Source: DAIPXZ01 sp036782995
GTDB taxonomy: Bacteria > Bacillota > Clostridia > Saccharofermentanales > Saccharofermentanaceae
NCBI GenBank assembly: GCA_036782995.1
Contig: DAIPXZ010000015.1
Coordinates: forward strand, 1 to 28,784
Direction of reading: 5' to 3'
Length of the DNA: 28,784 nt
The stretch's first letter is position 1; the number at the start of each line of letters is the position of its first letter. The notes below the pieces were generated by a model. That model did no database searches, was not told the DNA's origin, and was given only the letters and a program-made list of their open reading frames with translations. Both the position numbers and the translations under genes were made by a program. This document shows, piece after piece, positions 20,756-28,249 of the stretch.

Positions 20756-22504
20756 ATGGCTCAAAATCTATCAAATCTTGTGGTGGGAGCCAAGGTTAAA
20801 CTTGGTAAATACCAAGTGGCTTCGGAAGCGGCGCAGGACATTATATGGGTGATTGCGGCGAAAGCGCATTCCTCCACACCAGCTTATCCCACCAACGCTA
20901 TAACGCTGTTGACGGAAAAAATCATTGATTTGAGATGCTTCGATGCGAAGGAACCGAGCAATGCAGACAACAATCGAAAGAGTTACGGTAACAATCGCTA
21001 CAACTTTGCCAACCTCGACCAATGGTTGAACAAAAACGCCGCCGCAGGAGCATGGTATGCCGCCGCCCATGCTGCTGACCAAGCCCCTGATGCGGCAAAT
21101 GTCGATTACGCTACTCCGTATGACACTAAAGCGGGATTCCTTAATCTTTGGACGGATGACGAGCGTAATGCTATCCAAAACACTACCCTTCGGGTGGTCA
21201 TACCTTCCGTGGATGGTGGTGGTTACGAGGATATAGTTCGCAAAGTCTTTCTTCCCTCCAGCACCGAAGTCGGTTTGGAAAATGAAGGGGGAACAGCCGA
21301 GGGTGCGTTGTGGTCATTATTTTCAACATCCAGTAATCGAATTGCCACTTTAACACAACAGGCTTTTAGCAATTCACCTTCGACTGGCGGCTCATACTCT
21401 AAACCCTCTACCGTAGCGAGCGCATGGTATTGGTGGTTGCGAACCACGCGCTTCGCGTACTCGTACTCTAATCGCCGTGTGGCTCCGGACGGTTCACGGG
21501 ATTACGCCCGTGCGTACCACGGTTACAATGGGGTGCGTCCCGCTTTGAATCTGTTATCTTCCCTCTTGGTATCTGATACGACAGATTCAGACGGATGCTA
21601 CACCTTCGTCTGGAACGCCCCTCCGACCCCTCCTTCGAGCATCAATGTCCCCGCTTCTATCTACGGCGGTAAGACCAATGTTATTTCTTGGGGAGCATCC
21701 ACCGACCCCGATGGCAACCTTTCAGGATATTCGCTCGAAAGAGCCTATAATGGCGGCTCCTTTTCAACCATTTACACCGGGGCGAATCTCACTTACACCG
21801 ATACCGTGGAATACGGAAAAACAACTGTCCAGTATCGCGTGAGAGCTTATGACGCTGCCGGAGCCTATAGCACTTACACAACCTCGGCGGTACGGAGCGT
21901 CATCAACAATCAACCGCCCGTCATATCCGGCTGGGACGCGAACCTCGGCACCAAGACCACTCCTTTTTTTTGGACCTATGCAGTCACCGATGCCGATACC
22001 GATGCGGTTACAGTTGTTGAGAGAATTGACGATGTTTTGATTCGCTCCTATTCCGTGGTACTCAGTGCCACCAATACATTCAGTGTAACTGGTACGACAT
22101 GGCTCAAGCAGACTAACGGTACTCACACCATGACCATTACTGCCACAGACAGTTATGGCAACATCGCTGTGAGAACCTATACATTCACAAAGAATGTAAA
22201 CTCGTTCAGCATCCTGACTGCGATACCTATGGAATCAAGCACCATGCCGACCCGTTTATCCATGAGTATTTCCAGAAATATCCCACCCGAATCAACCTTT
22301 TTGGTGGAAGTGTGCAACAACGGGTTTGATGCTTCTCCGACATGGGAAGATGCAACTTCGGCGGTCATCAGTAACTTTGCTCATGTTTTCGGCAATACCA
22401 CCAAGACCGCAGCATCTTGGGGCGTTTCCATCAGAATCACGGTCAACAGAAACGGAGCGAGCGGGGCTTGCTATGTCAATGCGATAGGGGGGAATTATGA
22501 ATAA
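20756..22504 (+). CDS. Host-recognition protein: C-type-lectin-like domain plus Fn3-like domains
   Basis: The 582-residue protein opens with a DUF6273-type, C-type-lectin-fold domain (about residues 1-270). Its marks are RYNFANLDQWLN, the SAWYWWLRTTRF segment, VAPDGS, and the closing YNGVRPALNL. A Pro linker (APPTPPSSI) follows, then a fibronectin type III-like domain (about 290-385: VISWGASTDPDGNLSGYSLE), a second beta domain starting QPPVISGWDANLG and a C-terminal beta region. Such proteins are adhesins or fibre tips that bind host surface sugars or proteins. The segment 21440-21540 is unusually rich in NNC/NNT codons for Tyr, Ser, Phe, His and Arg, like variable regions of diversity-generating retroelements. 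It sits last in the tail cluster, where receptor-binding genes lie. Confidence 0.8.
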   Translation: MAQNLSNLVVGAKVKLGKYQVASEAAQDIIWVIAAKAHSSTPAYPTNAITLLTEKIIDLRCFDAKEPSNADNNRKSYGNNRYNFANLDQWLNKNAAAGAWYAAAHAADQAPDAANVDYATPYDTKAGFLNLWTDDERNAIQNTTLRVVIPSVDGGGYEDIVRKVFLPSSTEVGLENEGGTAEGALWSLFSTSSNRIATLTQQAFSNSPSTGGSYSKPSTVASAWYWWLRTTRFAYSYSNRRVAPDGSRDYARAYHGYNGVRPALNLLSSLLVSDTTDSDGCYTFVWNAPPTPPSSINVPASIYGGKTNVISWGASTDPDGNLSGYSLERAYNGGSFSTIYTGANLTYTDTVEYGKTTVQYRVRAYDAAGAYSTYTTSAVRSVINNQPPVISGWDANLGTKTTPFFWTYAVTDADTDAVTVVERIDDVLIRSYSVVLSATNTFSVTGTTWLKQTNGTHTMTITATDSYGNIAVRTYTFTKNVNSFSILTAIPMESSTMPTRLSMSISRNIPPESTFLVEVCNNGFDASPTWEDATSAVISNFAHVFGNTTKTAASWGVSIRITVNRNGASGACYVNAIGGNYE

Positions 22505-22556
22505 TGGGACTCGAATTTAAGGCTACTAAGATGAGTGAAATAGGGGGTGATGAACC

Positions 22557-23435
22557 GTGGAATATGCGCGGATAGTGAAACGGTATCTGTCGGGTACGGA
22601 TGTGAAGTACGTCAAAGACCGACTGGTGGAGTTGGGCTATCTCCACGCCTCCACGCACAGCCGATTCGGCAATGATTCATATCGCGCCGTGAAAGCGTTT
22701 CAAGCGGCCAACAATCTGGACATTGACGGAAAAGTGGGTGAGCTGACATGGACGGCGCTGTTTGCCGATGCGGAACTGGATAACGTAGTGGAGCCCGTTG
22801 AGGCGGTGGCCGTGCCTGAGCACATCGGCGCGGCGGCGGCGCTTGCCATCGGGCGGGAACTGGCGACGGTATCGGAGGTGCGCAAGAACATCTGCCTTGA
22901 GGCGCTGCGGCACGCCATCGACCCGTATGCGGGCGAGAAGTACCCGCGTTCGTTCTATATTCGTGGCGGGAATCTTTACAACAAATCGACGCTGGCCGAG
23001 AACGTCATGACCAAGGACAAGCTGGCCTCATATTTCCGAAAGACCAACTACGAGCCGTACTATTCGGACGGTCGCAAGGAAATGATGCTGGCGGCTGCCG
23101 AGTACCGAGGCTACATGCAGACGGGCGCGGACTGTTCGGGCGGCATCGTCGGTCTGTGGCTACATGAGGGCGTGGTCAAGGTCGGGTTCGACGCATCCGC
23201 CAACGTCTTGTATGGCTCATATTGCGTGCAAACCAAATCGCCCAAGCCTGCCGACCTCGCGTGGAAGTCGGGGCACATCGGCCTGTACGTTGGCGGCGGG
23301 TATGTGGTGGAATGGGTTGGCGGTGCATACGGCTGCCAGTTGACAAAAGCTAATCGCAAGGTGTTCAACTTCGTGGACGGCAAGCTGCACACGATGGGGA
23401 AATGGAGCGCGTATGGTGATCCCAAAATCTACTAA
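22557..23435 (+). CDS. Endolysin: peptidoglycan-binding domain plus NlpC/P60 peptidase
   Basis: The 292-residue enzyme lyses the host wall. Residues 14-72 form a PG_binding_1 domain (VKDRLVELGYL, then SYRAVKAFQAANNLDIDGKV, TWTALFA). After a linker, the C-terminal part holds the NlpC/P60 catalytic cysteine in GADCSGG (C193) and the histidine in SGHIGLYVGGG (H240). Its likely action is cutting the stem peptide. The order (binding domain first) is less usual than the reverse. The start is GTG 22557 after AGGGGGTGAT. There is no signal peptide, so a holin is needed for release; holin genes follow. DNA from here on looks more GC-rich than the preceding tail genes. Confidence 0.92.
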   Translation: MEYARIVKRYLSGTDVKYVKDRLVELGYLHASTHSRFGNDSYRAVKAFQAANNLDIDGKVGELTWTALFADAELDNVVEPVEAVAVPEHIGAAAALAIGRELATVSEVRKNICLEALRHAIDPYAGEKYPRSFYIRGGNLYNKSTLAENVMTKDKLASYFRKTNYEPYYSDGRKEMMLAAAEYRGYMQTGADCSGGIVGLWLHEGVVKVGFDASANVLYGSYCVQTKSPKPADLAWKSGHIGLYVGGGYVVEWVGGAYGCQLTKANRKVFNFVDGKLHTMGKWSAYGDPKIY

Positions 23436-23661
23436 GTATACCAAGGTCATTGTCGCCGCGGTCGTCATCCTCAATGTGCTGTTCACGGCGGCGGTGATGT
23501 GGGTGACGGTGCTGGGCTACGAGATGCCAGACGCGCTGATCGTATCGTGGTTTGCGTTCACAGGCACGGAGCTGCTGGCTTGCGCTGGCATCAAGGTTTC
23601 CAAAACGATAAAGGGTGTCGATCTCGACGCGGATGATTCTGACGAACAGGCGGAGGACTGA
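23413..23661 (+). CDS. Holin-like membrane protein (82 aa)
   Basis: The 82-residue protein has two hydrophobic helices (VIVAAVVILNVLFTAAVMWV and LIVSWFAFTGTELLACAGI) with a short loop between, a basic start and a very acidic C-terminus (DLDADDSDEQAED). This is the layout of small two-helix holins, which collapse the membrane and let endolysin out. The ATG at 23413 lies 23 bp inside the endolysin gene after GGGGAAATGGAG. Because a second holin candidate lies two genes further on, it might instead be an antiholin or accessory protein. Confidence 0.75.
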   Translation: MVIPKSTKYTKVIVAAVVILNVLFTAAVMWVTVLGYEMPDALIVSWFAFTGTELLACAGIKVSKTIKGVDLDADDSDEQAED

Positions 23662-23664
23662 TAC

Positions 23665-24045
23665 ATGGAACTCTCTCAGTGGTGGCAGTTGTTGATTGCG
23701 GGCGGCGCAGGCGCGGGACTGATTAAACTGCTCGACAACTTGCTCATGCATTTGCTGAACCGCAAGGCCAAAAAGCAGGACAGCAAAGCAATGAGCATGG
23801 ATGAGATGCAGGATCGCCTAGATAAAATCGAGGAGCGGCAGCGGGTGGATTACGCGCACCTGAAACTGATCGACAAGCGGTTGCTGCAAAACGATCTCGC
23901 GGAGCAGGCCATGATGAAAGCGATTCACGCGTTGCTCAACCACGGCATTTCCAACAATGCGGCGGGCGAAATGAAAACCGCTCGGGACAATCTTGTCAAC
24001 TTCATTATCGATAAAAACCAGATTCTAATTAACAAGGAGGAATAA
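23665..24045 (+). CDS. Lysis-cassette membrane/coiled-coil protein (126 aa)
   Basis: The 126-residue protein has one N-terminal hydrophobic segment (WWQLLIAGGAGAGLIKLLDN) and a long charged coiled coil (about residues 40-75: MDEMQDRLDKIEERQRVD). The overall plan recalls XhlA/hemolysin-like or other membrane-anchored lysis helpers of Bacillota phages. It lies between the two holin-like genes with its own ribosome site (GGAGGACTGATAC). The exact family cannot be fixed from the sequence alone. Confidence 0.6.
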   Translation: MELSQWWQLLIAGGAGAGLIKLLDNLLMHLLNRKAKKQDSKAMSMDEMQDRLDKIEERQRVDYAHLKLIDKRLLQNDLAEQAMMKAIHALLNHGISNNAAGEMKTARDNLVNFIIDKNQILINKEE

Positions 24046-24049
24046 ACCC

Positions 24050-24472
24050 ATGAACACGATCTACATCATTCTCATCATTGCTGCGGCGGTGGCCGCTGTG
24101 GTCGGCGGCATATATATCGTCATGCCGCTGGCGGTCAAGAAGGGCCTGAACGTATCTGGCGCACTGTCGGCAACGGGCACGGTGCTCGGCGCGGTTGGTA
24201 CGGCCATCGACGGCGTGCAACTGCTACTGCCAGCCAACGCCACGCTTGGCGTCATTGATATGATTGTCGAGTATGCCCAAAAGGGCGTTGAAGCGGCTGA
24301 ACAGATGTACAAGGCAAGCCAAATTGAGAAGGAACAGCGCAAGATCACGGCAACCAATATGGTTTATGACTGCCTCGCGCTGGCAGGCATCGAGCGCACC
24401 GAGCAGATTGACAGTATCGTATCGGGCATGATCGAGGCTGCGGTGCTGGCGCTGCCCGCGACGAACAAGTGA
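24050..24472 (+). CDS. Holin, LL-H type
   Basis: The 140-residue protein starts with one long transmembrane helix (IIAAAVAAVVGGIYIVMPLA), a second moderately hydrophobic stretch (LSATGTVLGAVGTAIDGVQ) and a C-terminal soluble helix pair ending TEQIDSIVSGMIEAAVLALP. The last part is the recognisable end of the phage LL-H holin family (IxxxIExAVxxLp). The ribosome site is AAGGAGGAATAAACCC. It is the last gene of the late operon and is followed by a strong terminator at 24545-24580. Confidence 0.78.
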   Translation: MNTIYIILIIAAAVAAVVGGIYIVMPLAVKKGLNVSGALSATGTVLGAVGTAIDGVQLLLPANATLGVIDMIVEYAQKGVEAAEQMYKASQIEKEQRKITATNMVYDCLALAGIERTEQIDSIVSGMIEAAVLALPATNK

Positions 24473-24544
24473 GCGTGCACGGGTAACGCCGTCGGTTGTT
24501 CTATTGACAACGCATTAACAACCCATAGTACGTCATCGCAAAAC

Positions 24545-24580
24545 AAAGCCCCTAAATCTCCAGTGATTTAGGGGCTTTTT
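24545..24580 (+). terminator. Strong rho-independent terminator after the lysis genes
   Basis: AAAGCCCCTAAATC (24545-24558) pairs over 14 bp with GATTTAGGGGCTTT (24565-24578) around a 6-nt loop; T residues follow. Because A residues precede the left arm it could also stop transcription from the opposite side. Confidence 0.92.
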
Positions 24581-24623
24581 GGTCTGGGTGACTGGATAAG
24601 AAACCATAAAGACCTAGCCTACA

Positions 24624-24659
24624 GACAACATTATGGACAACATTACCGACAACATAATT
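24624..24659. repeat. Three tandem 12-bp repeats (GACAACATTA-type)
   Basis: GACAACATTATG, GACAACATTACC and GACAACATAATT follow each other without gaps, 40 bp before the promoter of the XRE gene. The helical-turn spacing (12 bp, just over one turn) and position suggest cooperative binding of a regulator, or an iteron-like element. Confidence 0.75.
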
Positions 24660-24699
24660 GGCGGAACTGGAAAAGTCAAAAAAATATGTGTTAGTATGC

Positions 24700-24728
24700 T
24701 TGACAAGTTATGTCATATATGCTAAACT
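24700..24728 (+). promoter_or_regulatory. Promoter of the regulator/recombination operon with overlapping operator
   Basis: TTGACA (24700-24705), 17 bp, TAACT-type -10 TAAACT (24723-24728) with the extended TG motif one base before it. The inverted repeat TGACA-AGTTA-TGTCA (24701-24715) covers the -35 box, a typical site for an autorepressor. The XRE gene directly downstream is the likely binder. Confidence 0.8.
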
Positions 24729-24760
24729 AATGTCGAAGGAACAAGGAAGGGGGTGTATGA

Positions 24761-24961
24761 ATGAAGAATAGGTTACGCGAGATTCGTAAGAAGCAGCGTT
24801 ATAGCCAGCAATTACTTGCGAAAGAATCTGGCGTTTCGCGCGCTACCATTACTGGAATCGAAACCGGCCGAATCCAAAACACGACAAGCGATACGCTTAT
24901 GAAACTTGCTAACGTGCTCGGAGTCCCGGTACAGGAGATTTTTTTTATCGAGCGGCAGTAA
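24761..24961 (+). CDS. Small XRE-family transcription regulator
   Basis: The 66-residue protein is a bare helix-turn-helix domain of the Cro/C1 (XRE) type: RLREIRKKQRYSQQLLAKES, then GVSRATITGIETGRI and TLMKLANVLGVPVQEIFFI. There is no extra dimerisation or cleavage domain, so it is not a RecA-sensitive CI repressor. It resembles the short regulators of Bacillota (the PlcR/YozG-like group). The ATG at 24761 follows AAGGAAGGGGGTG. As first gene behind a promoter overlapped by an inverted repeat, it probably represses its own operon and so times recombination/replication genes. Confidence 0.88.
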   Translation: MKNRLREIRKKQRYSQQLLAKESGVSRATITGIETGRIQNTTSDTLMKLANVLGVPVQEIFFIERQ

Positions 24962-24997
24962 TTGAAAAAATGGACGAAAGAGAGGGGAAAAAGGAAG

Positions 24998-25633
24998 ATG
25001 GCAAAAGGTCTTGAACGCATCACTGGCGATGCGAGTATTAAACGATATTTCGACACGGACTACATCGGCGCATACAGCTTGGACGATGGGGCTGAACCGA
25101 TTCTGACCATTGACAGCCTTTGGTACGGGGAACTGACCTTAGGCGGCGGCAGGAAGGAAAATCACGTTGTCGTGAAGTTCCGGGAGAAAAGCGTACCCGG
25201 CGTAGACGAGGTTAAGCCGCTCATTCTGAATGCCACGAACCGCAAGACCCTGAAAAAGCTGTTCGGTGATGATTCGGCGGCGGCGCTTGAGGGCAAGCGG
25301 ATTCAGCTTTACGTTGACCCGAAAGTACGCGACCCGCAGGACGGCGGATTTACGGAAGGGCTGCGTATCAGACCGTTTAGGCCGAAAATCAAGGCCGACG
25401 CGCCCATAGTCTGCGAGGGCGAAGGGTGCGGGCAGGTGGTAAGCGGATTCGGCAAAATGAATGCTGCGCAGATGGCAGAGTACACGCGGAGCAGCTACGG
25501 CAAGATTCTGTGCGCTGATTGCGCCAAGGCTGCCAAAGCTGCTAAGGATGCGGCGGCGGCGGCATCGGATGTTCTCGGCGCGGCGGTAAACCCTGCCGAC
25601 GGCGAAGTTGATGTGAGCGAGGAGGGTGAATAA
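24998..25633 (+). CDS. Zinc-ribbon phage protein of the recombination operon (212 aa)
   Basis: The preferred start is ATG 24998 (MAKGLERITGDASIK), with GAGGGG 10 nt upstream; the longer frame from TTG 24962 has no ribosome site. The N-terminal 130 residues look beta-rich, with segments such as ILTIDSLWYGELTLGGG, NHVVVKFREK and KRIQLYVDPKVRD, compatible with an OB-like fold. Then come two cysteine pairs, CEGEGCG and LCADC, that could bind zinc. The C-terminus is a low-complexity Ala/Lys then acidic tail (ADGEVDVSEEGE), as in single-strand DNA-binding proteins. I do not recognise the family by name; a nucleic-acid binding role next to the ATPase is inferred. Confidence 0.65.
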   Translation: MAKGLERITGDASIKRYFDTDYIGAYSLDDGAEPILTIDSLWYGELTLGGGRKENHVVVKFREKSVPGVDEVKPLILNATNRKTLKKLFGDDSAAALEGKRIQLYVDPKVRDPQDGGFTEGLRIRPFRPKIKADAPIVCEGEGCGQVVSGFGKMNAAQMAEYTRSSYGKILCADCAKAAKAAKDAAAAASDVLGAAVNPADGEVDVSEEGE

Positions 25634-25635
25634 TT

Positions 25636-27066
25636 ATGCGTACTGTAAAGATAAGAATCCGCAACCTGTTCGGTATCCGCGAAATGCAGCTGGGCGGCGG
25701 CGACATTGAACTGACCGGCAAGAAAGGCACGGGAAAAACCTCTGTTATCGACGCTATCCGCTACGCCCTTACCAATGCCAGCGACCGCGATTACGTTGTC
25801 CGCAACGGCGAAACCGAGGGCGAGATTATCATTGAAACGGATACTGGCCTTGTCATCGACCGCAAGAAGCGCACGGACAAGGTTGACTACAAATCGGTCA
25901 AGGAGTTCGGCAAAGAGGTGGACAAGCCGCAGAGCTTCCTGAATGAGATTTTCACACCGTTGCAGCTTGATCCTATCGCGTTCACCCGTATGAGCCGTCA
26001 GGAACAGAACCGCACGATTCTTGACCTGATTGACTTCCCGTGGGATATGAACTGGATTAAACAGCAGTTCGGGGAAATTCCGCCCGATGTGGACTACGAG
26101 CAGAACATCCTTCAAATCCTCAACGACATTCAGGCCGAGAACGGCTACTACTTCCAGAGCCGCCAAGACGTGAACCGCGACATTCGCAACAAGCAGGCCA
26201 TGGTGAATGAAATCGCCAAGGACATTCCGCAAAACTACGACGCGCCGACTTGGGAGGCATACGATCTTGGCGCAACGTACAAGAAAATCGAAGCGGCTAC
26301 GCTGCGTAACAACCAGATACAACGCGCCAAGACGTTCCGCGAAAGCTATAACAATAAGAAACGTGCACTTGAGGCTGACCGCGAAATTGCTGTGGCATCC
26401 GCGGAAAAGGCCATTGCCGCAGAGAAAACGAGCCTGACCGCCTCTATTGAGCGTATGCGTGCTGAGATCAAGGCCGCAGAGGATAAGATCGCGGCGCTGG
26501 GCGATACGCTCAAGGACAAGCTTGCCCTCGCGGAGAGCCAGTACAATGAGCAGATTGCCAAGCTGGACGCTGATGTTAAGGTTGCCGACGAGTACGCCGA
26601 CAAGGAGCCGGTGGACGTTTCCCCGCTGAACGCAGAGGTTGCCAACGCCGAGGCCATGAAGAAGCACCTCAATGAGTACGCCCGGATGCGCACCTATCAG
26701 ACCGATGTTGAGCGGCTCAAGGCTGAAACCGACGAGTTTACCCGCAAAATCGAGCTTGCCCGCACCCTTCCCGGCGTGATTCTGGAAACCGCTACGCTGC
26801 CGATTGAGGGCATGACGGTGGAGAATGGCATTCCGCTTATCAATGGGTTGCCCGTGACAAATTTGTCGAGCGGTGAAAAATTGTCGCTTGCGGTTCAGGT
26901 CGCTTTGAGGGGAAAAGGAAACCTTAAGATGCTCCTGCTTGACGGGGCCGAATCGCTTGACGATGAAAGCAGGCTCGAATTATACGCGAAATGCAAAGAG
27001 TTCGGCGTACAACTTATTGCTAGCCGCACCACGTCAGACAACGAGCTTACGGTGACGGAGATATGA
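25636..27066 (+). CDS. Rad50/SMC-like (SbcC/RecF-type) ATPase
   Basis: The 476-residue protein has the split ATPase of the ABC-type SMC family. Walker A GKKGTGKTS is at residues 28-36. A long charged coiled coil lies about 170-370 (EADREIAVASAEKAIAAEKT, then AEDKIAALGDTLKDKLALAE). The ABC signature LSSGEKLSL (410-418) and Walker B KMLLLDGAES (431-440) close the protein. The coiled coil is much shorter than in Rad50 or SbcC, giving a compact protein closer in size to RecF/RecN-like phage proteins. Such ATPases hold DNA ends and work with a nuclease; here a PD-(D/E)XK nuclease gene follows with an ATGA overlap. It probably serves phage recombination or replication restart. Confidence 0.88.
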   Translation: MRTVKIRIRNLFGIREMQLGGGDIELTGKKGTGKTSVIDAIRYALTNASDRDYVVRNGETEGEIIIETDTGLVIDRKKRTDKVDYKSVKEFGKEVDKPQSFLNEIFTPLQLDPIAFTRMSRQEQNRTILDLIDFPWDMNWIKQQFGEIPPDVDYEQNILQILNDIQAENGYYFQSRQDVNRDIRNKQAMVNEIAKDIPQNYDAPTWEAYDLGATYKKIEAATLRNNQIQRAKTFRESYNNKKRALEADREIAVASAEKAIAAEKTSLTASIERMRAEIKAAEDKIAALGDTLKDKLALAESQYNEQIAKLDADVKVADEYADKEPVDVSPLNAEVANAEAMKKHLNEYARMRTYQTDVERLKAETDEFTRKIELARTLPGVILETATLPIEGMTVENGIPLINGLPVTNLSSGEKLSLAVQVALRGKGNLKMLLLDGAESLDDESRLELYAKCKEFGVQLIASRTTSDNELTVTEI

Positions 27067-27842
27067 GTATGCAGTTAACTCGTGAAAACTATTTTAGCCG
27101 CGAAGCAAACATGGAGTACATGAGCGTAAGCCAATTCAAGAGTTTTTCGACCTGTCCCGCCGCTACAATGGCAGAACTGAACGGCGAGTACAAGCGCGAA
27201 ACGACCACATCCCTTCTTGTAGGAAGCTACGTTGACGCTCATTTTGAAGGAACGCTTGATCTGTTCAAGGCGCAGCACCCAGAACTGTTCACCAAGAATG
27301 GCGACCTCAAGGCTGAATACCGCAAAGCCGAGGAAATCATTGCCCGCATAGAACGCGACCCAATGATGATGAAGTATTTAAGCGGAGAGCATCAGAAAAT
27401 CATGACGGGCGAGATCGAGGGCATTCCGTTCAAGATAAAAATTGACAGCTACCACAAAAACGCCTGTATCGTTGACCTCAAAATTATGCGTGATTTTGAG
27501 GATGTGTGGAAGCCGGGGCAGGGCAGGATGAACTTTGTCGAGGCGTGGAGTTATGACACGCAAGGGGCCGTGTACGCCGCCATAGAGGGCAATAACCTTC
27601 CGTTCATCTTTGCTTGCGCGACCAAGGAAACAACAACCGACCTCGCACTGATCTCGCTCCCGCAATACAAGATGGACGCGGCGTTGGCAATCGTTAAAGC
27701 CCTTGCGCCGCAGTTCAACGACATAAAGCACGGCATTATCCCGCCTACGCGGTGCGAGAAGTGCGACTACTGTAAGCAGACCAAAGTTATTTCCCGCGTA
27801 ATTGACTTAGACGAATTTGTAGAGAGAGAGGCAACAGAATGA
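27063..27842 (+). CDS. PD-(D/E)XK exonuclease, RecE/Cas4-like, with four candidate Fe-S cysteines
   Basis: The 259-residue protein has the catalytic elements of the RecE C-terminal/Cas4/AddB nuclease group: LLVGSYVDAHF (H60), TGEIEGIPFKIKIDSY (E117, D128) and CIVDLKIMRDF (D138-x-K140), plus a QxxxY-like motif further on (WSYDTQGAVYAA). Cysteine C31 (FSTCPA) and the C-terminal CEKCDYC (C231, C234, C237) are arranged as one N-terminal plus three C-terminal cysteines, the layout of 4Fe-4S-staple nucleases. It would degrade one strand from double-strand ends to give single strands for annealing. The start ATG overlaps the ATPase stop (ATGA). No RecT/Beta-type annealase is recognised so far; SSB follows directly. 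Confidence 0.85.
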   Translation: MSMQLTRENYFSREANMEYMSVSQFKSFSTCPAATMAELNGEYKRETTTSLLVGSYVDAHFEGTLDLFKAQHPELFTKNGDLKAEYRKAEEIIARIERDPMMMKYLSGEHQKIMTGEIEGIPFKIKIDSYHKNACIVDLKIMRDFEDVWKPGQGRMNFVEAWSYDTQGAVYAAIEGNNLPFIFACATKETTTDLALISLPQYKMDAALAIVKALAPQFNDIKHGIIPPTRCEKCDYCKQTKVISRVIDLDEFVEREATE

Positions 27843-28234
27843 ACAAGGTAATAGTACACGGCAGACTTACACGCGATCCCGAAATGAGGATGGCAGGCAG
27901 CTCAACGGTATGCGGATTCACCGTAGCCGAGAACCAGCGCTTTGACCGCGACAAGACGAACTTCCACGACTGCGAGGCGTGGGGCAAGACAGGGGAGTTT
28001 GTCGAGAAATACTTCCATAAAGGTTCTGAAATCGTTGTTTCGGGCGAACTGCGGCAGCGAGAGTACGAGGCGAAGGACGGCACGAAGCGCCGCGTATGGG
28101 CTGTGAATGTTGATGCCGTGGACTTCTGCGGTAAAGCGGCAGACAACGACGGTTCGCGGCAGTCCGCACAGGAAAGCACGCAGACAGGCGCAGATGGATT
28201 CACGGATGTGTCTGACGAAGAACTGCCGTTTTAA
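27839..28234 (+). CDS. ssb: Single-stranded DNA-binding protein
   Basis: The 131-residue protein is a standard SSB: MNKVIVHGRLTRDPEMR start, an OB fold with FTVAENQRF, FHDCEAWGKTGEFVEKYFHK and GSEIVVSGELRQREYEAKDG, and a disordered Gln/Ser-rich linker ending in the acidic tip SDEELPF that recruits partner proteins. It coats single strands made by the exonuclease and during replication. The start ATG overlaps the previous stop codon (ATGA), so the two are co-translated. Confidence 0.96.
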   Translation: MNKVIVHGRLTRDPEMRMAGSSTVCGFTVAENQRFDRDKTNFHDCEAWGKTGEFVEKYFHKGSEIVVSGELRQREYEAKDGTKRRVWAVNVDAVDFCGKAADNDGSRQSAQESTQTGADGFTDVSDEELPF

Positions 28235-28249
28235 TGAGATTTCAGTGTG

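Noticed and set aside
22530..22574. 14-codon ORF overlapping the endolysin start (ATG 22530)
   Set aside because: It has no ribosome site of its own; the AGGGGGTGAT inside it serves the GTG at 22557.
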